Part shown: piece by piece, positions 1 to 7,933 of the stretch | Layout: each line of letters opens with the position of its first letter | How positions within the stretch are numbered: the stretch's first letter is position 1 | From: Akkermansia muciniphila | GTDB lineage: Bacteria; Verrucomicrobiota; Verrucomicrobiia; Limisphaerales; SXQI01 | NCBI GenBank assembly: GCA_945867235.1 | Contig: CAMBHS010000009.1 | Location: 1-38,991, forward strand | Reading direction: 5' to 3' | DNA: 38,991 bases | Position numbers and translations under genes: made by a program | The notes under the pieces: model-generated | Seen by the model: only the letters and a program-made list of their open reading frames with translations | What the model was told of the DNA's origin: nothing | Databases searched by the model: none

Positions 1-1274
1 CCCTGATTTACGGACTGGTTCATGGGTTGCGCCACAATGGTTGGGGCGACCGAGGGCAGTGTTACGGTTAATTGAGCCTCAACACTATCGATACTTCCCC
101 CAGGGTTGGTGACTCTTACGGAATACTTGCCTGCATTTTTGCTAGCCACATTCAACAGGTCGAGTGTTGGTTTTGTCGCCCCAGAAATGTTGACGCCTCC
201 AAGACGCCATTGATAGCTCAATGGAGCCGATCCACTCGCCGTAACTTTGAATGTCGCATTAGACGTGACGTTGACAGTTATGGACGCAGGTTGAGAGGTG
301 ATAATGGGCGGGGGAACAGCTACAATTAGTTTTTGGCTGATACTATTTGCGGGAAGGTAAACGGCATCTCCTGGTTGGGAGGCAGTAATCGTTGTGGTGC
401 CGAGTGCCAAGATGGTGACCGTAGCTCCACTTATTTTGGCAACGCTCAGCAGCGAACTTACGTAAGTAATTGGCAATTTGCTATTGCTGGAGGCAGTCAG
501 TGTGATTGGGGATGCATTCAATTGTTGAACAGATAGGGATCCAAAAATGATCGTCTGTGCCAAGCGATTGACTTGAAGCATTGCACCTCCGCTGGTGACA
601 TTGCCGTATGAGTTGGAAATCACAACGGAGTAAAGTCCCGCCTGGTTTGTTTGAACATTGTTTAAAACCAAAGTGGAGCTTGTGGCCCCCACAATGTTCA
701 CGAGGTTTTTACGCCATTGGTAACTTAAATTCGATCCAGAACCGGCGACACTAAAGGTTGCGATGGAGTTTGCATTTACGGCCGTAGCGATGGGTTGAGT
801 CAGTATTTCAGGGGGTTTTGTCAGGATGGCCTCTGGAATATAATTTACATCATCCAACCACGCACTGTCCTTTCCTCCCTGATCCACTACGTCCTTGGAA
901 TATGTCCAGCGTATCGTATGGATCCCTGTTCCAATAACCAATGTTCGCTGCACCCAATCTACCTCCCCGGAAATTTCATTCACAATCAAACCGTCATACG
1001 AAATTGTTAAAAGATCGTAGCTAGCTTCGGAGGATACCTTCCACCAATAGGAAAGGATTCCAGGTCCGGTTACAGATGTTTCCGTCCAACTTTGTTGGAA
1101 ATCGACGATGGCTCCACTTTGGAATGCTGCCACCCCATCATGCGTGGTGGAGGTCTGTGTCACCCAAGGAGTATTACCGCCTGTATTCCAAACCAATGGA
1201 AGTGGAGGGTCGGCTCTAAGAGCCAATACATGAATACAAAAATAAATCAGAACAAATACGTTTCGAGTTGACAT
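1..1274 (-). CDS. Secreted multi-domain Ig-like repeat protein (5' part, runs off the window)
   Basis: An uninterrupted minus-strand reading frame of 424 codons runs from an ATG at 1274 off the left edge, so the C-terminus is missing. The N-terminus is a signal peptide (hydrophobic core V-F-V-L-I-Y-F-C-I-H-V-L-A-L, likely cleavage after L-R-A). A beta-rich region of about 110 residues follows, ending in G-x-H-x-I-R-W-x-Y-x-K-D and S-A-W-L-D-D-V. Next comes an Ig-like domain (YQWRKN ... GLYSVVISNSYG), a spacer resembling a bacterial Ig-like/MBG-type domain, and a second Ig-like domain (YQWRLG ... GKYSVRVTNPGG). Such proteins are common in Verrucomicrobia as large secreted or surface proteins; ligand and role are unknown. 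An in-frame ATG at 1313, inside the last octamer of the upstream repeat, would add 13 residues. I prefer 1274 because it gives a normal short n-region. No Shine-Dalgarno is visible for either start. Confidence 0.85.
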   Translation of the reverse strand, partial: MSTRNVFVLIYFCIHVLALRADPPLPLVWNTGGNTPWVTQTSTTHDGVAAFQSGAIVDFQQSWTETSVTGPGILSYWWKVSSEASYDLLTISYDGLIVNEISGEVDWVQRTLVIGTGIHTIRWTYSKDVVDQGGKDSAWLDDVNYIPEAILTKPPEILTQPIATAVNANSIATFSVAGSGSNLSYQWRKNLVNIVGATSSTLVLNNVQTNQAGLYSVVISNSYGNVTSGGAMLQVNRLAQTIIFGSLSVQQLNASPITLTASSNSKLPITYVSSLLSVAKISGATVTILALGTTTITASQPGDAVYLPANSISQKLIVAVPPPIITSQPASITVNVTSNATFKVTASGSAPLSYQWRLGGVNISGATKPTLDLLNVASKNAGKYSVRVTNPGGSIDSVEAQLTVTLPSVAPTIVAQPMNQSVNQ

Positions 1275-1310
1275 AATGAATTGTGTTTTTAATTGATGGA
1301 ATAGCGACTT

Positions 1311-1358
1311 CATTTTTTCATTTTTTCATTTTTTCATTTTTTCATTTTTTCATTTTTT
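1311..1358. repeat. Tandem octamer repeat, (CATTTTTT)x6, upstream of the Ig-protein gene
   Basis: Six perfect head-to-tail copies of CATTTTTT (AAAAAATG on the gene's strand), followed to about 1375 by degenerate T-rich units. The copy nearest the gene supplies an ATG in frame with the Ig-protein. The ATG of each more distal copy reads Met-Lys-Lys and stops at a TGA formed by the next copy. Copy-number change would alter leader length and the number of mini-ORFs but not the main frame. Confidence 0.9.
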
Positions 1359-1375
1359 TAATTTTTTAATTTTTA

Positions 1376-1668
1376 GCAAGTTTTTTTATGAAAATAATAA
1401 TGTTTGGAATTGTAATGACCGCGCAGGATTTTTGGATTGATGAATGACTTTTTTCACAAAATGCCTAATTGTTCCCATCTTCGGCTAGATGACTCCATAG
1501 CACCAATCTGGCAACACTGGGAACTTCACCGTAGCGAACAGTGAACTGGGAAGGACGCAACCGTAATTAATACGTGTAGGTATTATTTTTGTTGCGTTTT
1601 GCACGGCATTGGATCATTTTTAGAAGGTGGCGTTGGCTCTCTAGCCGGCGTGCGAAGAATGTGATTGC
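1376..1668. other. Intergenic region between divergent genes, no gene seen
   Basis: Divergent spacer between the Ig-protein gene (minus) and the beta-propeller gene (plus). It is AT-rich at the left. No open frame with recognisable protein character, RNA gene or strong terminator is seen. Promoters for both directions should lie here, but no hexamer pair is good enough to call. Confidence 0.5.
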
Positions 1669-2796
1669 GTGAAAACTATTGCCATTAAAATTGCTGTGTT
1701 CATTGGGTTGTTGAGCAACCCATGGGCGGTGTCAGCGGATGATTGGCCGATGTTCCGTGGTTCGCAGGGATTGATCGGTGTGGCGGCGGGAAGTTTGTCC
1801 GACAAACCGGTGATGGCTTGGAGTTTCAAAACAGGCGGGCCGGTGAAATCTTCGGCGGCTATCGTTGGAGACCGTGTCGTGGTGGGTTCTGATGACGGCA
1901 ATGTGTATGGGCTGAGTTTGGCGACAGGCAAAAAGGCGTGGGAATTCAAGACGGGCGGCCCGGTGGAATCTTCACCGTTAGTTTTGGATGGAACTGTTTT
2001 TGTGGGGTCCACGGATGCGTTTCTTTATGCCTTAAAAGCTCAAGACGGCACGCTGCTATGGAAGTATGAAACGGGCGATAAAATTTTGGGCGGACCGAAC
2101 TGGGTGAAATCGCCTGACGGCAAATCAACGTGGATATTGGCGGGCAGTTACGACTACAAACTTCATTGTGTGGATGCATCCACGGGGCGCACAAACTGGA
2201 TGTTTGAAACTGGGAATTATATCAACGGCACACCGGCGGTGTCGGGGGATCGGACCGTGTTCGGGGGGTGCGATGCGTTGTTGCACGTCATCTCGCTGAA
2301 GGATGGAACGAAGATCAAAGAGGTGGAGGCGGGAGCTTATATCGCAGGCTCTGGAGCGTTCGAAAAAGGCCGGTTTTATATCGGGCATTATGAAAATGAG
2401 TTTCTGGGATTCGATCTGAATGAAGGCAAAGTGTTGTGGAAATATCGAGATCGAGCGTTCCCCTATTTTTCTTCTCCAGCACTTTCGAAGGATCGGGTTA
2501 TTTTTGGCGGTCGCGACAAGCGATTGCATTGTTTGAAGAAGGACACAGGCGAAATAATGTGGACCTTCGGGACTCGCGCCAAGGTGGACAGTTCGCCGGT
2601 GATTTGTGGGGACAAGATCGTGGTGGGCTCGGAGGATGGCAGCCTTTACATGGTGTCGCTCAGTGAGGGCAAGGAGGTTTGGAGTTACGAGATTGGTCAG
2701 GGCATCGCGGCATCCCCGGCGGTGGCTAATGGGAATATCGTGATCGGCGCGATGGATGGAAACGTCTATGCGTTTACGGCTGTGGTAAAAAAATAA
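1669..2796 (+). CDS. Secreted PQQ-binding-like beta-propeller repeat protein
   Basis: 375 residues from a GTG start. Residues 1-24 are a signal peptide ending V-S-A before D-D-W-P-M-F-R-G, the usual N-terminal motif of verrucomicrobial and planctomycetal PQQ-like propellers. The rest is a series of roughly 40-residue blades with the pattern G-D-x-V-V-V-G-S-x-D-G-x-x-Y-x-L followed by G-x-x-x-W-x-F/Y-x-T/I, as in BamB and quinoprotein dehydrogenase propellers. No catalytic dehydrogenase residues or heme motif are evident, so it is probably a periplasmic binding or scaffold propeller, not an enzyme. The radical SAM gene starts 8 bases after its stop, so the two are probably cotranscribed. It could be unrelated to the chemistry of the downstream operon. 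Confidence 0.85.
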   Translation: MKTIAIKIAVFIGLLSNPWAVSADDWPMFRGSQGLIGVAAGSLSDKPVMAWSFKTGGPVKSSAAIVGDRVVVGSDDGNVYGLSLATGKKAWEFKTGGPVESSPLVLDGTVFVGSTDAFLYALKAQDGTLLWKYETGDKILGGPNWVKSPDGKSTWILAGSYDYKLHCVDASTGRTNWMFETGNYINGTPAVSGDRTVFGGCDALLHVISLKDGTKIKEVEAGAYIAGSGAFEKGRFYIGHYENEFLGFDLNEGKVLWKYRDRAFPYFSSPALSKDRVIFGGRDKRLHCLKKDTGEIMWTFGTRAKVDSSPVICGDKIVVGSEDGSLYMVSLSEGKEVWSYEIGQGIAASPAVANGNIVIGAMDGNVYAFTAVVKK

Positions 2797-2804
2797 AATT
2801 ATCA

Positions 2805-4154
2805 ATGAGCACTACTGTTTTAACTAACGCGCCGGAGATCAACTCTCCTGCGATCGAGAAGCAGACCACGGTAGGAAATTATTTTGTCTCCAATTATCCA
2901 CCGTTTTCCTTTTGGAAGGCGGAGAATCTGGGGGAATTCAATGATGCCGTGGAGAAATCCCCGAAGGTCACCAATCCGCTGGGGATCTATCTGCATATTC
3001 CGTTCTGTCGCAAGCGGTGTCATTTTTGTTATTTCCGCGTTTACACCGACAAGGATTCGGCGGCGATCCGATCCTATATCGATGCGGCTTTGAAGGAACT
3101 GGGGATCTACGCGGCAAAAAACTTCATTGGCGGTCGCAAACCCAAGTTCATTTATTTTGGAGGGGGCACGCCATCCTATCTGTCGGTGGATCAACTGCGC
3201 ATGCTGACGGACGGGATGAAGGCATTGTTGCCTTGGGATGAGGCCGAGGAGGTGACCTTTGAATGCGAACCCGGGACGTTGACCGACCACAAATTAAAAG
3301 CCCTTCGCGAGATCGGGGTGACGCGCCTCAGTCTAGGGGTTGAAAATTTCGATGATCATATTTTGGAGATCAATGGTCGCGCCCATTTGAGCAAGGAGAT
3401 CGCCCGTGCGTATGGGTATGCGAGGGAGGTAGGTTTCCCGCAGATCAACATTGATTTGATCGCAGGGATGGTGGAGGAGACCGATGCCAACTGGCGCGAA
3501 AATGTCCGCAAAACAATCGAAATGTCCCCGGACAGCGTGACGATTTACCAGATGGAAATTCCCTACAACACGACGATCTATAAGCAGATGAAGGCGGAGG
3601 GAAAACTGGAGGCTCCGGTGGCGGATTGGGAGACCAAACGGAATTGGGTTGCCTACGCATTCGTGGAGTTGGAGAAGGTCGGCTACACCGTCAGCAGCGC
3701 CTACACAGCGGTGAAGGACAAGAAAAAGACCCAGTTTGTTTATCGCGACCGGTTGTGGGCTGGAGCGGATCTCCTCTCGTTGGGGGTTGCATCATTCGGT
3801 CATATCAATGGAGTTCACTATCAGAACCAGCACGATTTTGACCCCTACGTGGCCCGCCTGCAGGAAGGCGCGTTACCCGTGCATCGAGCACTCACGGCCA
3901 CGGATGATGAGCGGTTGATCCGTGAGTTTGTTTTGCAACTTAAACTGGGGAGCGTGAGCATTTCTTATTTCAACCAGAAATTCGCGACCGATGTTTTAAC
4001 GCGGTTTGCCCAGCCATTGCAGACGCTGAAGGATTGGGGCTTCCTGACGGTTCAGGAGGATATCATTTCAATCAATCGGGATGCTCTGTTGCAGATCGAC
4101 CGGTTATTGCACGAATTCTTCCTCGCTGAACACAAGAACGCCCGGTATGCCTGA
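2805..4154 (+). CDS. HemW/HemN-like radical SAM protein (possible class C methyltransferase)
   Basis: 449 residues. The [4Fe-4S] cluster motif is C68-x3-C72-x2-C75 inside HIPFCRKRCHFCYF; the SAM-binding GGGTPS is at residues 119-124; a HemN_C-like winged-helix region fills the last 90 residues. True oxygen-independent coproporphyrinogen oxidases carry a fourth cysteine two residues after the third; here that place is F77. The protein therefore groups by motif with HemW heme chaperones or the HemN-like class C radical SAM methyltransferases found in natural-product clusters. Annotation transfer would call it coproporphyrinogen III oxidase, which I think is misleading. Its stop overlaps the next gene's start by 8 bases, tying it to the chorismate-lyase-like and halogenase-like genes. 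Ring C-methylation of an aromatic intermediate is one possible role; this is inference. Confidence 0.8.
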   Translation: MSTTVLTNAPEINSPAIEKQTTVGNYFVSNYPPFSFWKAENLGEFNDAVEKSPKVTNPLGIYLHIPFCRKRCHFCYFRVYTDKDSAAIRSYIDAALKELGIYAAKNFIGGRKPKFIYFGGGTPSYLSVDQLRMLTDGMKALLPWDEAEEVTFECEPGTLTDHKLKALREIGVTRLSLGVENFDDHILEINGRAHLSKEIARAYGYAREVGFPQINIDLIAGMVEETDANWRENVRKTIEMSPDSVTIYQMEIPYNTTIYKQMKAEGKLEAPVADWETKRNWVAYAFVELEKVGYTVSSAYTAVKDKKKTQFVYRDRLWAGADLLSLGVASFGHINGVHYQNQHDFDPYVARLQEGALPVHRALTATDDERLIREFVLQLKLGSVSISYFNQKFATDVLTRFAQPLQTLKDWGFLTVQEDIISINRDALLQIDRLLHEFFLAEHKNARYA

Positions 4155-4746
4155 AGCCAGTTCCATCCTTTTGAATGCCGAAGGCCGGATCCTACCGATC
4201 GCCTATCCGTTGGATGAGTTTTACATCCAGGCATCGCGGCGTCTGCCCCACATCGACGCGATTCCTGCGAATGAACTTCCGCAACCAGCACGATCACTTT
4301 TGGTGCATGAACGCGACATGACCCCGACCTTGGCGAAATTCTACGGGGGCCCGATCCGCCTGGAGGTTCTGAGTCGCTATGAGCGCGGAGATTTTTATTT
4401 CAGGGAAGTTCTGCTCTTTTCGGGCGAGGACGAAATCCCCGTGGAGTTTGGTGCAATTAAGATCGACCTCGCGTTGCTTCCCCCCGTTGCCCGACGAGCC
4501 GTGCTGGAGGAACATCTCCCATTTGGCCAATTATTGGATGAGCATAAAATAAAGCATTCCAGCAAACCGAAAGCCTACCTCCGTTTGTTTTCCGATGACT
4601 TTATGAACAGCGTCCTGTGCCTTGCCAAACCACAAATTCTTTTTGGTCGGCGCAATACATTATTTAACGACGACCAGCGATCTTTGGCTGAGATTGTAGA
4701 AATTTTACCCGCGCGCCCTGCCGTGTCAGCCGAAACACAGCTATGA
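4147..4746 (+). CDS. Chorismate-lyase-like (UbiC-fold) protein
   Basis: 199 residues from the ATG at 4147, chosen because it overlaps the upstream stop by 8 bases and avoids a long antecedent extension. Features shared with UbiC-type chorismate pyruvate-lyases are FREVLL (R86, matching the substrate-binding arginine in WLREILL of E. coli UbiC), PFGQLL at 125-130, GRRN at 167-170, and a C-terminal AEIVEILP corresponding roughly to TELFLP with its conserved glutamate. The register of the last motif is not identical, so catalytic competence is uncertain. UbiC converts chorismate to 4-hydroxybenzoate plus pyruvate; relatives make 3-hydroxybenzoate. The menaquinone gene mqnC elsewhere in the window argues against a ubiquinone role. 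The next gene starts in an ATGA overlap. I see no transmembrane segment or signal peptide. Confidence 0.65.
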   Translation: MPEASSILLNAEGRILPIAYPLDEFYIQASRRLPHIDAIPANELPQPARSLLVHERDMTPTLAKFYGGPIRLEVLSRYERGDFYFREVLLFSGEDEIPVEFGAIKIDLALLPPVARRAVLEEHLPFGQLLDEHKIKHSSKPKAYLRLFSDDFMNSVLCLAKPQILFGRRNTLFNDDQRSLAEIVEILPARPAVSAETQL

Positions 4747-6023
4747 AAAGCGTCGAGCATTTTGACGTGGTGGTGATGGGGGGCGGCCCAGCGGGAGCGG
4801 CTGCCGCAACGATACTGGCTGAAAAAGGGAGGCGCGTGGTGGTGTTGGAACGCGATAAGTTTCCACGTTACCATGTGGGCGAATCGCTCCTGCCATTCAC
4901 TTTCCACCCGTTGCAACGATTGGGGATGATTGAAAAAATGCGCACCAGTTGTTTTGTAAAGAAATACAGCGTGCAGTTTGTTTCTCCTTCAGGAAAAGCC
5001 TCGCAACCCTTTTATTTTTTTAATCGGTATGCGCCCGAAGTCGCTCAAACCTGGCAGGTGACCCGTGCGGATTTCGATCTCATGTTGCTGGATAACGCTC
5101 GTGAAAAAGGGGCTGTCGTCCACGAGCTGACCCCCGTGCGCGAACTCCTGCGGGAGGGGCAACGTGTGGTGGGCGTTGTGGCTCAGGGTGAGGACGGAAT
5201 CATGCGCGAGTTTCGCGCTCCCATGACGATTGATTGCACGGGTCGCGATGCGTTTTCCACACTTCGAAATCGGTGGCGCATGGGTGACCCTTACCTGAAC
5301 AAGTTGGCTGTTTGGACTTATTACAAGGGAGCCAAAAGGGATGAGGGGATTGACGAAGGAGGAACCACGGTGGCATTCGTTCCCGAGAAAGGATGGTTCT
5401 GGTACATCCCGTTGCAAAACGACATCGTCAGTGTCGGTGTGGTGGCCGAGGGAAAATATTTATCGCGCGAAGGCATCAAGGATCCCAAGGAAATGTTTGA
5501 TCGTGAGATCGAGCAAAATGCATGGATCAAATCACACCTGTCGAACGGTCAATCATTGGGGGAGTATTACATCACGGGAGAGTATTCTTATCATTCGAAA
5601 CATTGCGCTGAGGATGGTCTGTTGCTGGCGGGAGATGCTTTTTGTTTTCTTGATCCGGTCTTTTCCTCCGGTGTTTTGCTGGCTTTAAAAGGAGGCGTGA
5701 TGGCGGCGGATGCTATTCATGAAGCCTTGAAATCGGGCGATTATTCATCAACACAGTTTGCTGAATATGGGGCAAGCCTGCGGCAAGGAATCGAAAACAT
5801 GCGCCGACTTGTCTATGCGTTTTACAATCAGAATTTCAGTTTCCGGCTTGTCACGGATAAATACCCGGAATTAGCTGATGACATCACCGACTGCCTCTCA
5901 GGGGATGTGAATAAAGATTTTACAAAGCTGTTCACAGCGGTGGGCGAGTTTTGCGAGTTGCCTTCGGCTCTCCCGTATGGCCATCCGAAAAGCGCGGCTG
6001 AAGTCATTTCCGGAGCAGTCTGA
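4743..6023 (+). CDS. FAD-dependent halogenase-like oxidoreductase
   Basis: 426 residues, starting in a 4-base ATGA overlap with the upstream gene. The dinucleotide fold GGGPAG is at 13-18, followed by V-L-E-R at 34-37 and GESLLP at 46-51. The flavin halogenase signature W-x-W-x-I-P is intact at 218-223 (WFWYIP). The second flavin motif G-D-A-F-C-F-L-D-P-V-F-S-S-G spans 297-310, as in phenol- and pyrrole-type halogenases. FVKKY at 71-75 supplies lysines near where phenolic halogenases carry their active lysine. This makes it more likely a halogenase than a geranylgeranyl-reductase or plain hydroxylase, though some W-x-W-x-I-P homologues have unproven activity. Halogenases of this class need reduced FAD and often a carrier-bound substrate; no flavin reductase or carrier protein gene lies nearby. 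Confidence 0.75.
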   Translation: MKSVEHFDVVVMGGGPAGAAAATILAEKGRRVVVLERDKFPRYHVGESLLPFTFHPLQRLGMIEKMRTSCFVKKYSVQFVSPSGKASQPFYFFNRYAPEVAQTWQVTRADFDLMLLDNAREKGAVVHELTPVRELLREGQRVVGVVAQGEDGIMREFRAPMTIDCTGRDAFSTLRNRWRMGDPYLNKLAVWTYYKGAKRDEGIDEGGTTVAFVPEKGWFWYIPLQNDIVSVGVVAEGKYLSREGIKDPKEMFDREIEQNAWIKSHLSNGQSLGEYYITGEYSYHSKHCAEDGLLLAGDAFCFLDPVFSSGVLLALKGGVMAADAIHEALKSGDYSSTQFAEYGASLRQGIENMRRLVYAFYNQNFSFRLVTDKYPELADDITDCLSGDVNKDFTKLFTAVGEFCELPSALPYGHPKSAAEVISGAV

Positions 6024-6061
6024 ATGAGGACTTCTGAACCACCCCATCTGATAGGACTGCG

Positions 6062-7357
6062 ATGAGGATTGTTCAAATCACACCGGGAGCTGGCGGGATG
6101 TATTGCGGGAATTGTTTCCGAGACAATGCCCTAGTGGGAGAGTTGCGGCGTCTAGGTCACCAGGTCACGATGGTGCCCCTGTATCTGCCCATGACTTTGG
6201 AGGATGCGGATCAAAGCCAGGGAACACCCATTTTCTTCAGCGGCATCAACGTATACCTAGAGCAGAAAATTCCCTTATTTTCCAAGGCTCCCCTTTGGCT
6301 ACGGAAAGCCATGGCTTCGCCTTCGTTATTGAAATGGGCGGCCGGTCGCGCCGCTAAAACCAGAGCCGACGATTTGGGGGAAATCACCCTTTCCATGCTG
6401 CGTGGAGAGAGTGGGCTTCAGCACAAGGATTTGGAGGAACTGGTGGATTGGCTTGAGATTCATGAAAAACCAGATGTCATTTTTCTGTCCAACGCCTTGC
6501 TCACCGGAACCGTTCGATCCCTCAAGAAACGTCTCAAGATTCCTGTGGTCTGCATGCTCCAAGGGGAAGCTTCATTTCTCGACGCCCTACCTTCATCGCA
6601 TCGGGATCGCACTTGGGACACCCTTGCTGAGCGCGCCTTGGAGGTGGACCTGTTCATTGCGCCGAGCCGCTATTTTGGAGATCTGATGGGTCGCCGCCTG
6701 AAAATACCGGCGGATAAAATCCGCATCGTTTTTAACGGCATCGATTCGTCGGCATTCAGCCCTGCCAGTGCTTTACCGCAACCGCCTGTAATTGGTTTTT
6801 TTGCCCGCATGTGCAAGGAGAAAGGATTAGGGACGCTGGTGGACGCCTTTATTCGGCTGAAATCGCGCAAGGAATTCTCCGGAGTGCGACTCAAGATTGG
6901 AGGCGGATTGGGACCCTCCGACCAGGCTTACGTGGAAGGATTAAAGCAACGGCTCTGCACCGCAGGGCTGTCGGGAAGCGTCGAATGGCATCCCAACTTG
7001 GATAAAAGTGAGAAGAAAAAATTCTTCGAGAGCCTCACTGTTTTCTCAGTCCCCGCCCTCTATGGAGAGGCCTTTGGTCTTTACCTTTTGGAGGCTTGGG
7101 CTGCAGGGATTCCCGTCGTTCAACCCCGGCACGCTGCATTTCCAGAACTGATCGCAGCATCCCAAGCGGGTATAATTATCGAGCCAGGCGACCCACAAGC
7201 CCTCGCCAACGGACTCGCTGAGTTGCTGGGCAATGCGGATCGACGCCTCGAGTTTGCGCGCGCCGCACGGCACGCTGCCACAACGCAGTTCGATCTGGGG
7301 ACTTTCACTAAAAACCTCCTGCAATCCCTGCCTATCCAATGCCACAAACTTTCCTGA
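6062..7357 (+). CDS. GT4-family glycosyltransferase
   Basis: 431 residues, GT-B fold. The N-terminal half opens with MRIVQITPGAGGMYCGNC, a glycine-rich acceptor-domain loop. The C-terminal nucleotide-sugar half carries V-F-N-G-I-D, I-G-F-F-A-R-M-C-K-E-K-G-L near residue 240, then Y-G-E-A-F-G-L-Y-L-L-E-A-W-A-A-G-I-P-V-V with the E-x7-E type donor-binding region of retaining GT4 enzymes. No signal peptide or transmembrane helix is evident, so it is probably cytoplasmic. Donor and acceptor cannot be told from sequence. It sits 38 bases after the halogenase-like gene in the same direction. A glycosylated small molecule is a natural reading, but a role in envelope polysaccharide is equally possible. 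Confidence 0.85.
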   Translation: MRIVQITPGAGGMYCGNCFRDNALVGELRRLGHQVTMVPLYLPMTLEDADQSQGTPIFFSGINVYLEQKIPLFSKAPLWLRKAMASPSLLKWAAGRAAKTRADDLGEITLSMLRGESGLQHKDLEELVDWLEIHEKPDVIFLSNALLTGTVRSLKKRLKIPVVCMLQGEASFLDALPSSHRDRTWDTLAERALEVDLFIAPSRYFGDLMGRRLKIPADKIRIVFNGIDSSAFSPASALPQPPVIGFFARMCKEKGLGTLVDAFIRLKSRKEFSGVRLKIGGGLGPSDQAYVEGLKQRLCTAGLSGSVEWHPNLDKSEKKKFFESLTVFSVPALYGEAFGLYLLEAWAAGIPVVQPRHAAFPELIAASQAGIIIEPGDPQALANGLAELLGNADRRLEFARAARHAATTQFDLGTFTKNLLQSLPIQCHKLS

Positions 7358-7408
7358 TCCATGCTTAAGCCTTTCCTATCGCGGGTCAGTTGTGGTTGAT
7401 TTATCGCC

Positions 7409-7852
7409 ATGTCCTTCGAATACATCGTCAATCGTCGGGTGGAATTCTCTGAAACAGACATGGCGGGGATTGTCCATTTCTCCAACTTCTTCCGGTTTAT
7501 GGAAACGGCGGAACACGGATTTTATCGATCCCTAGGTTTTTCGGTCATCCTAAGCCAATACGATCCCCCCCTCGGTTTTCCCCGAGTTCACGCTGAGTGC
7601 GATTACAAAAAGCCTCTACGTTTTGAAGATCTATTGGAGATCCGAATTCTGGTGGCTGAAAAACGCCCCAAAGTTTTAAGTTACATTTTCCGATTCACAA
7701 AAATTGATGGCGAGAATCGCGTTGAGGTGGCAGTCGGACGATTAACGGTCGTCTGTGTTTCGCATGCGATTGATGGAAAAATGGCTTCCGTAACGATTCC
7801 TGACGAGATATTCGATAAAATTCAGGTGGCTCCGACTGAGTTACTGCAATGA
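7409..7852 (+). CDS. Acyl-CoA thioesterase, YbgC/4-hydroxybenzoyl-CoA thioesterase type
   Basis: 147 residues, a single hotdog domain. The active-site segment SETDMAGIVHFSNFFRFME at residues 14-32 contains D17, equivalent to the catalytic aspartate of Pseudomonas 4-hydroxybenzoyl-CoA thioesterase and YbgC, plus the conserved A-G-I-V-H/Y-x-x-N. The usual length for the family is 130-150 residues, so it is complete. It hydrolyses acyl- or aroyl-CoA (or carrier-bound) thioesters in the cytoplasm. It lies 51 bases behind the glycosyltransferase, and with the chorismate-lyase-like gene it suggests an aroyl thioester intermediate. YbgC homologues with general acyl-CoA roles are common, so the link to this operon is inference. 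Confidence 0.85.
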   Translation: MSFEYIVNRRVEFSETDMAGIVHFSNFFRFMETAEHGFYRSLGFSVILSQYDPPLGFPRVHAECDYKKPLRFEDLLEIRILVAEKRPKVLSYIFRFTKIDGENRVEVAVGRLTVVCVSHAIDGKMASVTIPDEIFDKIQVAPTELLQ

Positions 7853-7933
7853 CTCTTGGGCTGCCGCTAGGGTTTTCGCATTGATCCGAAAAAACCTCGT
7901 GCGTTTCGGTGGCGTTTCGATTTTCATCCCAAG

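Noticed and set aside
1311-1375. Possible CRISPR array
   Set aside because: The units are 8 bases long, contiguous and without spacers; it is a simple tandem repeat.
2125-2805. Minus-strand open frame of 226 codons
   Set aside because: Mirror of the beta-propeller gene; the composition follows the repeats of the sense strand and no domain is seen.
2805-4154. Annotation as coproporphyrinogen III oxidase
   Set aside because: The fourth cysteine of the HemN motif is replaced by phenylalanine; HemW-like or class C methyltransferase is more consistent.
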